NCBI GenBank assembly: GCA_963835465.1
Contig: CAWIFR010000006.1
Span: 186,001 to 250,000, forward strand
Origin: Bog-756 sp963835465
GTDB lineage: Bacteria; Actinomycetota; Acidimicrobiia; Acidimicrobiales; RAAP-2
Length of the DNA stretch: 64,000 nucleotides
Direction of reading: 5' to 3'
The translations under genes were made by a program, and so were the position numbers. The notes beneath the pieces were generated by a model that saw only the letters and a list, made by a program, of their open reading frames with translations, had not been told where the DNA came from and did not search any database. Below are positions 16,963-25,342 of this stretch, piece by piece (the first letter of the stretch is position 1; each line of letters begins with the position of its first letter).

Positions 16963-17772
16963 ATGACCATCCACTACGAAGCCGGCGGCGACCACATCGT
17001 CCGCATCACCATCGATCGGCCCGAAGCCCGCAACTCGCTGGACATGGACCACTTCAAGCAGTTGCGGTTGGCCTGGGAGCGGTTCGGGGAGGATGATGAC
17101 GCATACGTCGCCATCATCACCGGGGTGGGGCCCGACTTCTGCGTGGGGGCCGACCTGAAGACCTACATCCCCCAGATCACCAAGCTCTCGGCCACCATGA
17201 AGGAGACCGGGGTGACCGAGATCGACGGCTACCGCCTCGATGACGGGACCAAGGCGGTCCTCCGCAACACCAAGCTGTACAAGCCCATCGTGGCCGCCAT
17301 CAACGGGACCTGCGTGGCCGGCGGCATGGAGATGCTGGGAGGGTGCGATCTGCGGGTGGCGGCCGACACCGCCACCTTCGGCGTCATGGAGCCCAAGCGG
17401 GGCCTGTTCGCCGGGGGCGGGACCACGGTCCGGCTCCCCCGTCAGGTTCCCTTCCCCGCAGCCATGGAGCTGCTCCTCTGTGCTGACCAGGTGCCGGCCA
17501 AGCGGGCCTACGAGATGGGGCTGCTCAACGAGGTCTGCGCCCCCGATCAGGTGATGGACCGGGCCCTCGACTACGCCCGTCGGATCACCGCCAACGGCCC
17601 CTTCGCCGTGCGGAAGACCAAGGAGTCCGTCCTCACCGGCCTGGCCGTCGACATGAAGGAGGCCTACCGCATCGAATCGGCCCTGTCCTCAGAGGTCTTC
17701 TCGAGTGAGGACGCGATCGAAGGCCCCAAGGCCTTCGCCGAAAAGCGGACACCCGTGTGGAAGAACCGCTGA
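16963..17772 (+). CDS. Enoyl-CoA hydratase/isomerase (crotonase) with both catalytic glutamates
   Basis: Crotonase-fold protein of 269 residues, probably a true enoyl-CoA hydratase. The oxyanion segment is VGADLKTYI. The two glutamates that activate water in rat hydratase are both present, in CVAGGMEMLGGCD and FGVMEPKRG. The C-terminus carries the usual KAFAEKRTPVW trimer helix. It comes after the thiolase-like gene and before an SDR, all in one direction, consistent with hydration followed by oxidation of the 3-hydroxyacyl-CoA. It is the only one of four crotonases in this window with an intact hydratase site. Confidence 0.88.
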   Translation: MTIHYEAGGDHIVRITIDRPEARNSLDMDHFKQLRLAWERFGEDDDAYVAIITGVGPDFCVGADLKTYIPQITKLSATMKETGVTEIDGYRLDDGTKAVLRNTKLYKPIVAAINGTCVAGGMEMLGGCDLRVAADTATFGVMEPKRGLFAGGGTTVRLPRQVPFPAAMELLLCADQVPAKRAYEMGLLNEVCAPDQVMDRALDYARRITANGPFAVRKTKESVLTGLAVDMKEAYRIESALSSEVFSSEDAIEGPKAFAEKRTPVWKNR

Positions 17773-17881
17773 GCACCGGAAACGGCGGCAAGGACCCGGG
17801 CCACGGGCGACATCGCGCCCGGCGAGGACGGCCCGCCGACGAGCAGCACCGGCCTCACGCCGGGACGATCAAGGAGGAGAG

Positions 17882-18691
17882 ATGACCGACACATCCGAAC
17901 GTCCGTTCAACGGGGCACGAGTACTGATCACCGGGGGATCCTCGGGCATCGGGGCCGGGCTGGCCGAGGCGCTGGCCGCGGCGGGGGCCACCGTCGGGAT
18001 CGCCGCCCGCCGCCGTGACCGGCTGGCCGAGGTACTCGAGCGCTGCCGGGCCCACAGCCCGGCCTCCACCATGTGGGCGGTGGACCTGTCCGAGCCGGCG
18101 GCCGTCGACCGGTTGGCCGAGCAGGCCGTGGCCGAGTTGGGCGGCGTGGACATCTTGATCAACAATGCCGGGATACCCAAGCGACGCCATGTGACCGCAC
18201 TGGACCCGGCCACCGTCGAGGCGGTGATGGCCATCAACTACCTCTCGCCGGTTCGCCTGACGCTGGCCCTCCTCCCCCACATGCTGGAGCGGGGATCCGG
18301 GACGATCGTGTCGGTGGCCTCGGTGGCGGCCACCCTGAGCCCCCCCGGAGAGTCGGCCTACTCGGCGTCCAAGGCTGCACTCTCGGTCTTCTCCGAGTCG
18401 ATGGCCGTGGACCTGTGGTCGAGGGGGATCAAGGTGTCGGTGGTCTATCCCGGGGTGGTCGACACCGAGCTGTTCACCCTGCCCGACAACGATCCCTTCG
18501 CCGGTGACGTCCCGTCCATCCCGGTGGAGGAGGCGGCGGCCGCCATGTTGGAAGGGATCGCCGCCGGCTCGATGTCCATCTACGTGCCGGGGTACTTTGC
18601 CGAGTTCGCCGCCAACAAGGCCAAGGACGTCGACGGCTTCCTGGCCGGAACGGCGGCCTACGCGGCGCGGGGACAACCCCGCGCCCACTGA
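17882..18691 (+). CDS. SDR family oxidoreductase
   Basis: Short-chain dehydrogenase of 269 residues. TGGSSGIG is at 17-24, NNAG at 94-97, and the active site is Y160 and K164 (YSASK). The start is set by one of the best ribosome sites in the window, AAGGAGGAG just before ATG 17882; the frame is open further upstream but has no such site. It is a paralogue of the SDR at 1555, sharing the C-terminal VPGYFAEF..NKAKDVDGFLAG type ending. Placed after an intact enoyl-CoA hydratase, it could oxidise a 3-hydroxyacyl-CoA or a related alcohol; the substrate is not determined. Confidence 0.86.
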   Translation: MTDTSERPFNGARVLITGGSSGIGAGLAEALAAAGATVGIAARRRDRLAEVLERCRAHSPASTMWAVDLSEPAAVDRLAEQAVAELGGVDILINNAGIPKRRHVTALDPATVEAVMAINYLSPVRLTLALLPHMLERGSGTIVSVASVAATLSPPGESAYSASKAALSVFSESMAVDLWSRGIKVSVVYPGVVDTELFTLPDNDPFAGDVPSIPVEEAAAAMLEGIAAGSMSIYVPGYFAEFAANKAKDVDGFLAGTAAYAARGQPRAH

Positions 18692-18804
18692 CGGCTAGCC
18701 GGATCGATCCCTAGCGGCCCCCAGCCGTGGCCTCCGAACGCCGGGGCCGGTGACCACCGATCCGATCACCCGATAGGCGGTCCTCGGCCATCGGCCCGAC
18801 CGGA

Positions 18805-19995
18805 CTAGCCCAGACGCTCGATCACCGTGGCGTTGGCCTGCCCACCGCCCTCGCACATGGTCTGGAATCCGTACCGGCCCCCGGTGGACTCCAGATGGTT
18901 GAGCAGGGTCGAGGCCAGCCGCACCCCGCTGGCACCCAGCGGATGGCCGATGGCGATGGCGCCGCCCCTGGGATTGAGACGCTCGGGGTCGGCATGGAAG
19001 GCGGCGTTCCACATGAGCGGGATGGCGGCGAAGGCCTCGTTGCACTCGATGGCGTCGAACTGCTCGACCTTCATCCCGGAGCGCTCGAGCAGCCGGTGGG
19101 TGGCCGGCACCGGGGCCGAGAGGACGATGGCGGCGTCATCAGCGGCCACAGTGGCGTGCGCGAAGCGCGCCCGGATGGGCAGGCCCAGCCGCTCGGCCAC
19201 CGAGCGCTCGGCGATGAGCATGGCCGCCGCCCCGTCGGTCATCTGGGAGGCGTTGCCGGCCGTGATGTCGGGGGCCGTGTCCGGCTCCCAGTTCTGGGCC
19301 GGGGGCAGTCCGGCCAGGGCCTCCAGCGAGGCGTTCCGGCGCATGCCCTCGTCGGCCTCGAGGAGGGCACCGGTGAAGCTGCCGTCCTCGGCTTTCAGGG
19401 GCACTGCCACCGCCTCCTTGGCGAAGTGCCCGGAGTCCCATGAGGCCACCGCCCGGCGGTGGCTCTCCAGTGCGTACCGGTCCATCTGCTCACGGGTCAC
19501 GTCCCACCGGTCGGCCAGGACCTGGGCCACCCGGAACTGCATCCACAGCCGTCCGTCGACGGCGTCGAGGAACGACGGCGGGAAGGGTCCTGTGCCCCCC
19601 TTGGAGTTGGAGGCCATCGGCGCACGGGTCATCGACTCCACCCCGCAGGCCACCACCAGGTCGTAGTGGCCGGCCTTGACCCCGGCGGCGGCGAAGTGCA
19701 TGGCCTGCTGTGACGAGCCGCACTGGCGGTCCACGGTGGTGGCCGGCACGCTCTGGGGCAGGCCGGCGGCGACCCATCCGTTGCGGGTCACGTTGGTGCC
19801 CTGCTCGCCGGACTGGGTGACGCAACCGCCGATCACGTCGTCCACCGTCTCGGGGTCGACCCCGGTGCGCTCGATCAGGGTGTTCAGGGCGAAACCCAAG
19901 AGGTCCACCGGGTGCCAGGTGGACAGCGCCCCTCCCCGCTTGCCCATGGTGGTGCGCACCACGTCCACGATCACCGCATCGCGTTCATTGCTCAC
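18805..19995 (-). CDS. Thiolase family protein (acetyl-CoA C-acyltransferase)
   Basis: Canonical degradative thiolase of 396 residues that cleaves 3-ketoacyl-CoA with CoA. The acyl-accepting cysteine is in VDRQCGSSQQAMHFAAAG, the NEAFA loop is ECNEAFAAIP, the His loop is GGAIAIGHPLGASG, and the second cysteine is in MCEGGGQANA. GTG 19995 is preceded by GAGGAGAGGA at good spacing. It is convergent with the upstream SDR and probably supplies the final step for the catabolic enzymes in the 12.9-18.7 kb block. All catalytic residues are intact, unlike the two other thiolase-fold genes here. Confidence 0.92.
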   Translation of the reverse strand: MSNERDAVIVDVVRTTMGKRGGALSTWHPVDLLGFALNTLIERTGVDPETVDDVIGGCVTQSGEQGTNVTRNGWVAAGLPQSVPATTVDRQCGSSQQAMHFAAAGVKAGHYDLVVACGVESMTRAPMASNSKGGTGPFPPSFLDAVDGRLWMQFRVAQVLADRWDVTREQMDRYALESHRRAVASWDSGHFAKEAVAVPLKAEDGSFTGALLEADEGMRRNASLEALAGLPPAQNWEPDTAPDITAGNASQMTDGAAAMLIAERSVAERLGLPIRARFAHATVAADDAAIVLSAPVPATHRLLERSGMKVEQFDAIECNEAFAAIPLMWNAAFHADPERLNPRGGAIAIGHPLGASGVRLASTLLNHLESTGGRYGFQTMCEGGGQANATVIERLG

Positions 19996-20157
19996 TGTGG
20001 TTCCTCTCCTCTGCTCCGAAGATCCACCGTGACACTACCGGCGCGCCCTGCGGGAGGCCCCATCGGCCCACGGTGGGCGCGCCGCCGGTCATGCCCGCAC
20101 CGGACGTATGGCCGTTGGGCGGGGCGGGGCTCACCGGACCACGCCGGAGGTGGACCC

Positions 20158-20973
20158 CTAGGTCGGCGCCGGCCCGTCCGGGTGGGGGTCGGCGGTCAAC
20201 AGCGTGGTCCGCTCACCTCGCGAGGAGAGCACCTTCTCCACGGCCGTCAGCGCCCCGTCCGAAGGTCCGCTGTAGGCGACGGCACCGTGCTCCAGCACCA
20301 CCGCGGTGCGGGCGATCTCCAAGACCCGGTCCACCTGCTGCTCCACGATCATCAGGGCCGTTCCCGCCTCGTTGATCTTGCGCAGTCCGTCGTAGACGGC
20401 ATCGATCATGACCGGGGCCAGGCCCAACGAGATCTCGTCGGCCACCAGCAGTTGTGGCGGCTCGACGAGGACCTTGGCCAGCGAGAGGATGCGTTGCTCG
20501 CCGCCCGAGAGTGTGCCCCCGTGCTGACGGCGACGGTCCCCGAGCACCGGGAAGGCGGCGTACGCCTTCTCCAGCGAGCCGGCCACGCTCTGGCGCCCGC
20601 CGCGCTGGCGGAAGGCCAGCTTGAGGTTCTCCTCCACCGTCAGGTTGGCGAACACGCCCCGTCCCTCGGGGACGTGGGCCGCGCCCGATCGAGCGATCTT
20701 GTAGGCCGGCAGGCCGGTGACGTCCTTGCCGCTGAGCCGGATGGTCCCCTCCGTGCTGGCCAGCAGACCGGTGACCACTCGGGAGACCGTCGACTTGCCG
20801 GCCCCATTGGAGCCGATGAGCGCGGTGACCCCCGACTCGGGCACGGTGAAGGTGACATCGAAGAGTGCCCGGTAGGGCCCGTAGCTGGCGCTGACGTGAT
20901 CGACTTCGAGGGCCGGCGCACCCGTCGCTCCGGGGCCTGGAGCCGCCACCGCTTCGGAAGCCGGAGAGGTCAC
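20158..20973 (-). CDS. livF: Branched-chain amino acid-type ABC transporter, ATP-binding protein LivF
   Basis: ATPase subunit of a Liv-type (HAAT) importer, 271 residues. Walker A is IGSNGAGKST, the signature is TLSGGEQRILSLAKVL, and Walker B is LLVADEISLGLAP. The GTG start overlaps the stop of livG (20970-20973). It is the last gene of the operon running 25145 to 20158 on the minus strand. Both termini are longer than in E. coli LivF. In actinobacteria such importers often serve substrates other than amino acids, and the surrounding acyl-CoA genes make an organic acid or similar compound plausible. Confidence 0.9.
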   Translation of the reverse strand: MTSPASEAVAAPGPGATGAPALEVDHVSASYGPYRALFDVTFTVPESGVTALIGSNGAGKSTVSRVVTGLLASTEGTIRLSGKDVTGLPAYKIARSGAAHVPEGRGVFANLTVEENLKLAFRQRGGRQSVAGSLEKAYAAFPVLGDRRRQHGGTLSGGEQRILSLAKVLVEPPQLLVADEISLGLAPVMIDAVYDGLRKINEAGTALMIVEQQVDRVLEIARTAVVLEHGAVAYSGPSDGALTAVEKVLSSRGERTTLLTADPHPDGPAPT

Positions 20974-21764
20974 GCCGAGATCCCCAGGTAGGCCTGCCGG
21001 ACGGTCGGGTCGGCCATCACGTCATCGAAGGCTCCGTCGGCGATGACCGACCCCAGGTTCATGACCACGGTGCGATCGACCACCTCCCCGACCATGCCCA
21101 GGTCGTGCTCGACCAGCAGCATGGCCATCCCCCGCTCGCGCTGGAGCATGCGCAGCACGTTGGACAGCTCGTGGGTCTCGTGGATGTCGAGACCCGAGGA
21201 GGGTTCATCGGCCATCAGCAGCACCGGCTCGCAGACCAGGGCGCGGGCCAGCTCCACCAGCCGACAGGAGCCCAGCCCCAAGGAGGCCACGGTGGTCTCG
21301 GCCATGTGGGCGATGCCCACCAGCTCCAAGACGTTGTCCACCCGCTCCTTCTCCTCGGCAGAGGGGGCACTGCGCCCGATCAGGTCCTTCCAGATCCTCC
21401 CCGTGCACCAACGGGCCCGGACGGCCACCATCAGGTGGTCCCACACCGTCATGTCCGGGAAGACCTCGATGCGCTGGTAGGTGCGCCCGATGCCCAACCG
21501 GGCCCGTTTGTAGGTGGGCAGATCGAGCAGGTCCACCCCTTCCAGCTCCACCCGTCCCTGCTCCGGCCGGAGCTGGCCGCCCACGCAATTAAACAGTGTC
21601 GTCTTGCCGGCGCCGTTGGGACCGACCAGCCCGACACTCTCGCCCCGCCGGACCGACAGGGTCACCCCACTGACCGCGGCAATGCCCCCGAAGGTCTTGG
21701 ACACCCCGCTGACCTCGAGCAGGCGCTCTACCTTCCCGATCTCGGCCACTGCGGTGTCAGCCAT
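20970..21764 (-). CDS. livG: Branched-chain amino acid-type ABC transporter, ATP-binding protein LivG
   Basis: Second ATPase of the Liv-type importer, about 264 residues. Walker A is VGPNGAGKTTLFN and Walker B is LLMADEPSSGLD, followed by the switch histidine in LLVEHDLGMV. The signature is unusual: SLGLGSCRLVELARAL instead of the family LSxGxQR, so the ATPase signature loop is degenerate at its first position. ATG 21764 overlaps the permease stop by eight bases. It forms the nucleotide-binding pair with LivF. Confidence 0.9.
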   Translation of the reverse strand: MADTAVAEIGKVERLLEVSGVSKTFGGIAAVSGVTLSVRRGESVGLVGPNGAGKTTLFNCVGGQLRPEQGRVELEGVDLLDLPTYKRARLGIGRTYQRIEVFPDMTVWDHLMVAVRARWCTGRIWKDLIGRSAPSAEEKERVDNVLELVGIAHMAETTVASLGLGSCRLVELARALVCEPVLLMADEPSSGLDIHETHELSNVLRMLQRERGMAMLLVEHDLGMVGEVVDRTVVMNLGSVIADGAFDDVMADPTVRQAYLGISA

Positions 21765-22845
21765 GCTCGCCCGCCCCCGCCGGGGCGGCCTCGACCCCGA
21801 TGCCACCGGGCGACATGCCGTTGGGGTTCACCGCCCCCAACGGGGCACCTCCCGACGACGGTCCCGGATCCGTGCCGGCGTTCTTGAACAGGATGCCCTG
21901 GATGCGCAGTGTGGACCGCCGCTTCTGATACTCGAGAATTCCCTCGGGGTGGGCGGCGTAGGTGAGGGCCCCGAAGGCGAAGAACACCACCACCAGGCTG
22001 TTCCCTCCGAGGCGGGCCGGGACGTAGGTCAGGAGCTGCTGGAGGATGACGAATCCGAATCCCGCCTGGACGGCGCCCTCGACCGTGCTCGCCCCGGTGG
22101 TCACCACCACCACCACGAACACCAGCGAGATCTCGTACACGAACAGCTGGGGATTTACCTGCTGCTGCTGGATGGAGAGCATGGTGCCACCGATACCGGC
22201 CACCGCGCCGGAGATGGCGAAGACCACGATGTGCTGCCACCGGAGGTTGATGCCCATGCCGGCCGATGCCGTCTCGCTCCCCCGCATGGCGCCGAGGAAC
22301 CGCCCGGTCGTGCCCTTCCGGACCAGCTTGACCACGGCGATGCAGGCCAGAAGGATGACCATGGCCAGGACGAAGAAGGCGTGGCCATTGGGATTGGTGA
22401 TGCCGAGACCCACCCACTCCGGCTTGACGATCAGGGCCGCACCGTTGGTGCTGGTCAGCTGCGGGAACACCGTGTAGTCGAAGAACAGGGCGGCGGCGAT
22501 GGTGAGGAGGGCGAGGCCCAGGCCCCGGAGCCGGACCGAGGCGAAGGCCAACACCACCGCCACCAGGGCGGCAGCCACCGCGCCGACCAGGCCACCCAAC
22601 AGGAAGTTCAGGCCGAGATGGTTGGCCAGCTGGGCGGCCGTGAACGCTCCGACCCCGGCCAGGGTGGCCTGGGCCAGCGAGAGCTGGCCACCCATGCCGG
22701 TGATCAGGGTGATGGACAAGAAGACCGTGGAGTACACCAGGCCGGCGTTGAAGACGTTCTCCCAGGTGGTGGGTAGCCAGGTGAGCATGGACACCACGAA
22801 GGCACCCAGCAACACATACCAACCCACCCGACTGAACTTCTCCAA
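21757..22845 (-). CDS. livM: Liv-type permease, LivM-like half (probably the C-terminal half of a fused LivHM)
   Basis: Hydrophobic permease of the LivM family, with about nine membrane spans, the conserved TGMGGQLSLAQATLAGVGAF and the loop FLGAMRGSETASAGMGINL that contacts the ATPase. The only available start is TTG at 22845. In-frame sequence just upstream matches the end of the LivH half if one G is removed from the run at 22849-22854, so a single polypeptide of about 683 residues (21757-23809) is likely; such LivH-LivM fusions occur in actinobacteria. A C-terminal tail rich in Pro/Gly follows the last span. Confidence 0.82.
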   Translation of the reverse strand: MEKFSRVGWYVLLGAFVVSMLTWLPTTWENVFNAGLVYSTVFLSITLITGMGGQLSLAQATLAGVGAFTAAQLANHLGLNFLLGGLVGAVAAALVAVVLAFASVRLRGLGLALLTIAAALFFDYTVFPQLTSTNGAALIVKPEWVGLGITNPNGHAFFVLAMVILLACIAVVKLVRKGTTGRFLGAMRGSETASAGMGINLRWQHIVVFAISGAVAGIGGTMLSIQQQQVNPQLFVYEISLVFVVVVVTTGASTVEGAVQAGFGFVILQQLLTYVPARLGGNSLVVVFFAFGALTYAAHPEGILEYQKRRSTLRIQGILFKNAGTDPGPSSGGAPLGAVNPNGMSPGGIGVEAAPAGAGEHG

Positions 22846-22848
22846 TTT

Positions 22849-23809
22849 GGGGGGCGCGGATGGTGGCCGCCGACGGCGGGGTGGGCGGATCCACCGACGA
22901 GAGCGGGTCCTTCGTACTGTCGAGCGACCGCAGGCCGGGGACCACCAAGAGGGCGGCGACCAGCACGATGAAGGGCAGGGAGGTCAGCACGGCCGAGGAC
23001 CACACGCTGCTGACCGGCAGGTAGCCCTGCAGGGTGGTGGCGACCACACCCATCAGCACGGCGACCAACGCGGCAATGGGCATCGACCGCAGCACGGCCC
23101 AGGCGGCGGCGGCGAAGGCCGCCACCATCAGGGCGGCGTAGTCGCTGAACTGGAGCTCCCCGTAGATGGGGGCGAGAAGCACGCCGGCCAGTCCGGCCAT
23201 GACGCCCGAGATCATCCAGGCCACACCGACGACCCGGCCGGCGTTCACCCCGTCGAGCTCGATCAGCCGCCGGCTCTCGACGGCACCGCGCATCTGCAAG
23301 CCCAGGCTGGTGAAACGCATGAGTGCCACCAGGGCGATGAGGATCACCACCGTGGTCACCACCGTGGTGATGTAGATGCCGTTCACCGGCGTGCCGAAGA
23401 CCCGGAAGTAGACCGTGTTCGGGTCGAACAGAATGCTCGGTGGGCTGTAGGTGTTGGCGCTGCCGAACAGCACGGACAACAACGAGGGGATGCCCACGAA
23501 CAAGCTGATCCCCGTGACCAGTTTGGCCATGGTGTTGGAGTTGGGAATCTTCGAGAACAGCAGCCGATCGAAGGCCAGTCCGAGGAGAGGGGCCAGGACC
23601 AGTACCGACAGGACGAAGGCCACCCCGACCGGCATGTGCTGGTTCTGCACCAGCTTGGTGAACGCATACGCCGAGATGTAGGCCTGCGCTCCGTAGGCGA
23701 AGTTGAACACACCGGTGGCCTGGTAGGTGAGGACCAGACCCACGGCCACGATGGCGTAGGTGCAGCCGTAGGGGACTCCGGGGATGGCGAAGCCCAGGAA
23801 GTGCTCCAC
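22849..23809 (-). CDS. livH: Liv-type permease, LivH-like half (probably the N-terminal half of a fused LivHM)
   Basis: Permease of the LivH family, about 320 residues. It starts EHFLGFAIPGVPYGCTYAIV, has LTYQATGVFNFAYGAQAYIS and the ATPase-contact loop GLQMRGAVESRRLIELDGVN. After the linker SSVDPPTPPSAATIRAP the frame leaves the family and runs on without meaning to a stop at 21728. The LivM sequence begins at once in the next frame, so I read this as one fused gene with an extra base in the six-G run at 22849-22854. It lies 40 bases after the binding-protein gene. Confidence 0.82.
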
Positions 23810-23849
23810 TCCTTTGTCGACCCCTACCGATTCCGCGCCGGCGAGTGGA

Positions 23850-25145
23850 TCATGCGCCCGGCGTGCCCGGCGGGGGTGTGACCGGCACGGGGTTCTTCAC
23901 GTTCTTGCCCACGCAGACGAAGATCTGCTTGCCCTTGCCGAAGACCGGTACGAACTTCGACTTCTGGACCTGGATGTAGGCGCTGCAGCTGGGCCAGGTG
24001 ACGCCCGTGTGGAGCTTGGTCCAGTCCACGGGGGCGGAGATGCCCGCCCCGGTGAAGTTGGTGAGCTTGTTGGTGGCGCTGATCACGCTGGCCTGGGTGA
24101 GGTTGTTCCCCGCCGCCTTGATCCCGGCCGCGATGAGGGCGGCCGACTGCCAGCCCTGGAGGGCGATCCCGTTGTAGATGTACTTGGGCTCGTACTTCTT
24201 CATGGCCGTGATGTAGGCCTGCATGCCCGAGTAGGTGTTCCCGTACTTGGCCGTGTTGGCCGCCTCGAAGGGCAGCGTCCCGGTGTTGTTGAGATACACC
24301 CCCTGCATGAGGCTGTTGTTGTTGTCGAGCAGCGTCTGGTCGTAGCCGTTCAGCCACAGCTGCTTGATCTTGACCCCGTACTGCTGGATGGCCCGGGCCA
24401 GGGTGACGTTGTCCGATCCCTGCATGCAGGTGATGACCAGCTGGGACCCGGCCTGCTGCAGCCGCTGGGCGTCGGAGGAGTAGCTGCCACCGAGCTGGGC
24501 CCCCACGTCCACGAAGTTGACATTGACCCCGTTGGCCTTCATCCCCTTGGCGTAGCCGTTGCACGCGTTGTAGGACGAGGCGATGGACGGCCCGTAGCTG
24601 ATGAAGGCCACCGACTTGGCCCCCACCTTCTTGATGAAGTACGCCATCTGCGGGAAGCCGGCCGAGTAGATCTGGGTGGATCCTCCGACGGCGAACAGGT
24701 TGGGTGCGGTCTGCCAGTTGGCCGAGACGTTGTACCCGTAGGTCGGGGTCTTGGTGGACACGAAGTACCCCGGGGTGAACCAGGCCGAGGACGCCGCCGC
24801 CGCGAACACGTGGTCCTGGTCGATGAGCGTGTGGACGTCCTGGGTGAACTGGGTGGGTGAGCCGCCGTCGTCCAGGTTGTTGGTCAGGACGATCTTCCGC
24901 CCGTTGACGCCGCCCTTGGCGTTGAGCGTGTTGAAGTAGGCGATCATGCCCGGGGCCAGGCCCCCGAAGATGCCGGCCAGCGGGCCCGACAACGAGGAGA
25001 TGGCGCCCACGTTGATCTGGGTGGCCGAGACCCCGGGGGCCGACGAAGCCGCCCCGGCCGTGCCCGTGGCCACGGTCCCCGCGGCAATGGTCAGCGCTAA
25101 CGCCAACACCCCCGGCACGACGAACTTCCCCCGGCGCTTCCCCAT
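23850..25145 (-). CDS. Liv-type ABC transporter substrate-binding protein
   Basis: Periplasmic-binding-type protein of about 431 residues (peripla_BP_6/LivJ class). A Sec signal peptide is present (positively charged MGKRRGKF, then a hydrophobic core, cleavage near AGAASS); there is no lipobox cysteine. The mature part opens with INVGAISSLSGPLAGIFGGL, typical of the family. ATG 25145 is set by GGGAGGG six bases upstream; a longer frame to 25190 lacks support. First gene of the liv operon, transcribed from the promoter at 25230-25257. The ligand is not identifiable. Confidence 0.88.
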   Translation of the reverse strand: MGKRRGKFVVPGVLALALTIAAGTVATGTAGAASSAPGVSATQINVGAISSLSGPLAGIFGGLAPGMIAYFNTLNAKGGVNGRKIVLTNNLDDGGSPTQFTQDVHTLIDQDHVFAAAASSAWFTPGYFVSTKTPTYGYNVSANWQTAPNLFAVGGSTQIYSAGFPQMAYFIKKVGAKSVAFISYGPSIASSYNACNGYAKGMKANGVNVNFVDVGAQLGGSYSSDAQRLQQAGSQLVITCMQGSDNVTLARAIQQYGVKIKQLWLNGYDQTLLDNNNSLMQGVYLNNTGTLPFEAANTAKYGNTYSGMQAYITAMKKYEPKYIYNGIALQGWQSAALIAAGIKAAGNNLTQASVISATNKLTNFTGAGISAPVDWTKLHTGVTWPSCSAYIQVQKSKFVPVFGKGKQIFVCVGKNVKNPVPVTPPPGTPGA

Positions 25146-25229
25146 GTCCACCCTCCCTGATTGCCGACCTGCCCCATCGGTTAGCCGCATGAGCGACGCC
25201 CCCCTGGACGGCCAGATGTCGAGCCAGTT

Positions 25230-25257
25230 CTTAAAACACGTGCGAGATCGCTGTCAA
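25230..25257 (-). promoter_or_regulatory. Promoter of the liv importer operon
   Basis: On the minus strand a perfect TTGACA (25252-25257) is followed by 16 bases and TTTAAG (25230-25235, 4 of 6 to TATAAT). Predicted start is near 25223, with a leader of about 78 bases before the binding-protein ATG. Confidence 0.55.
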
Positions 25258-25342
25258 CAACCCCCACGCGGCCCTGCCTGTGCGGAGCATGGTACTGGCG
25301 AAATCGAGACTTTGCTGTGCATTGGAGAAAAGAACGACATTC

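Noticed and set aside
18692..18804. GGCTAGCC and GGATCGATCC palindromes between the SDR and thiolase genes as a terminator
   Set aside because: Both are short and loop-less, with weak stems; not convincing as a terminator.
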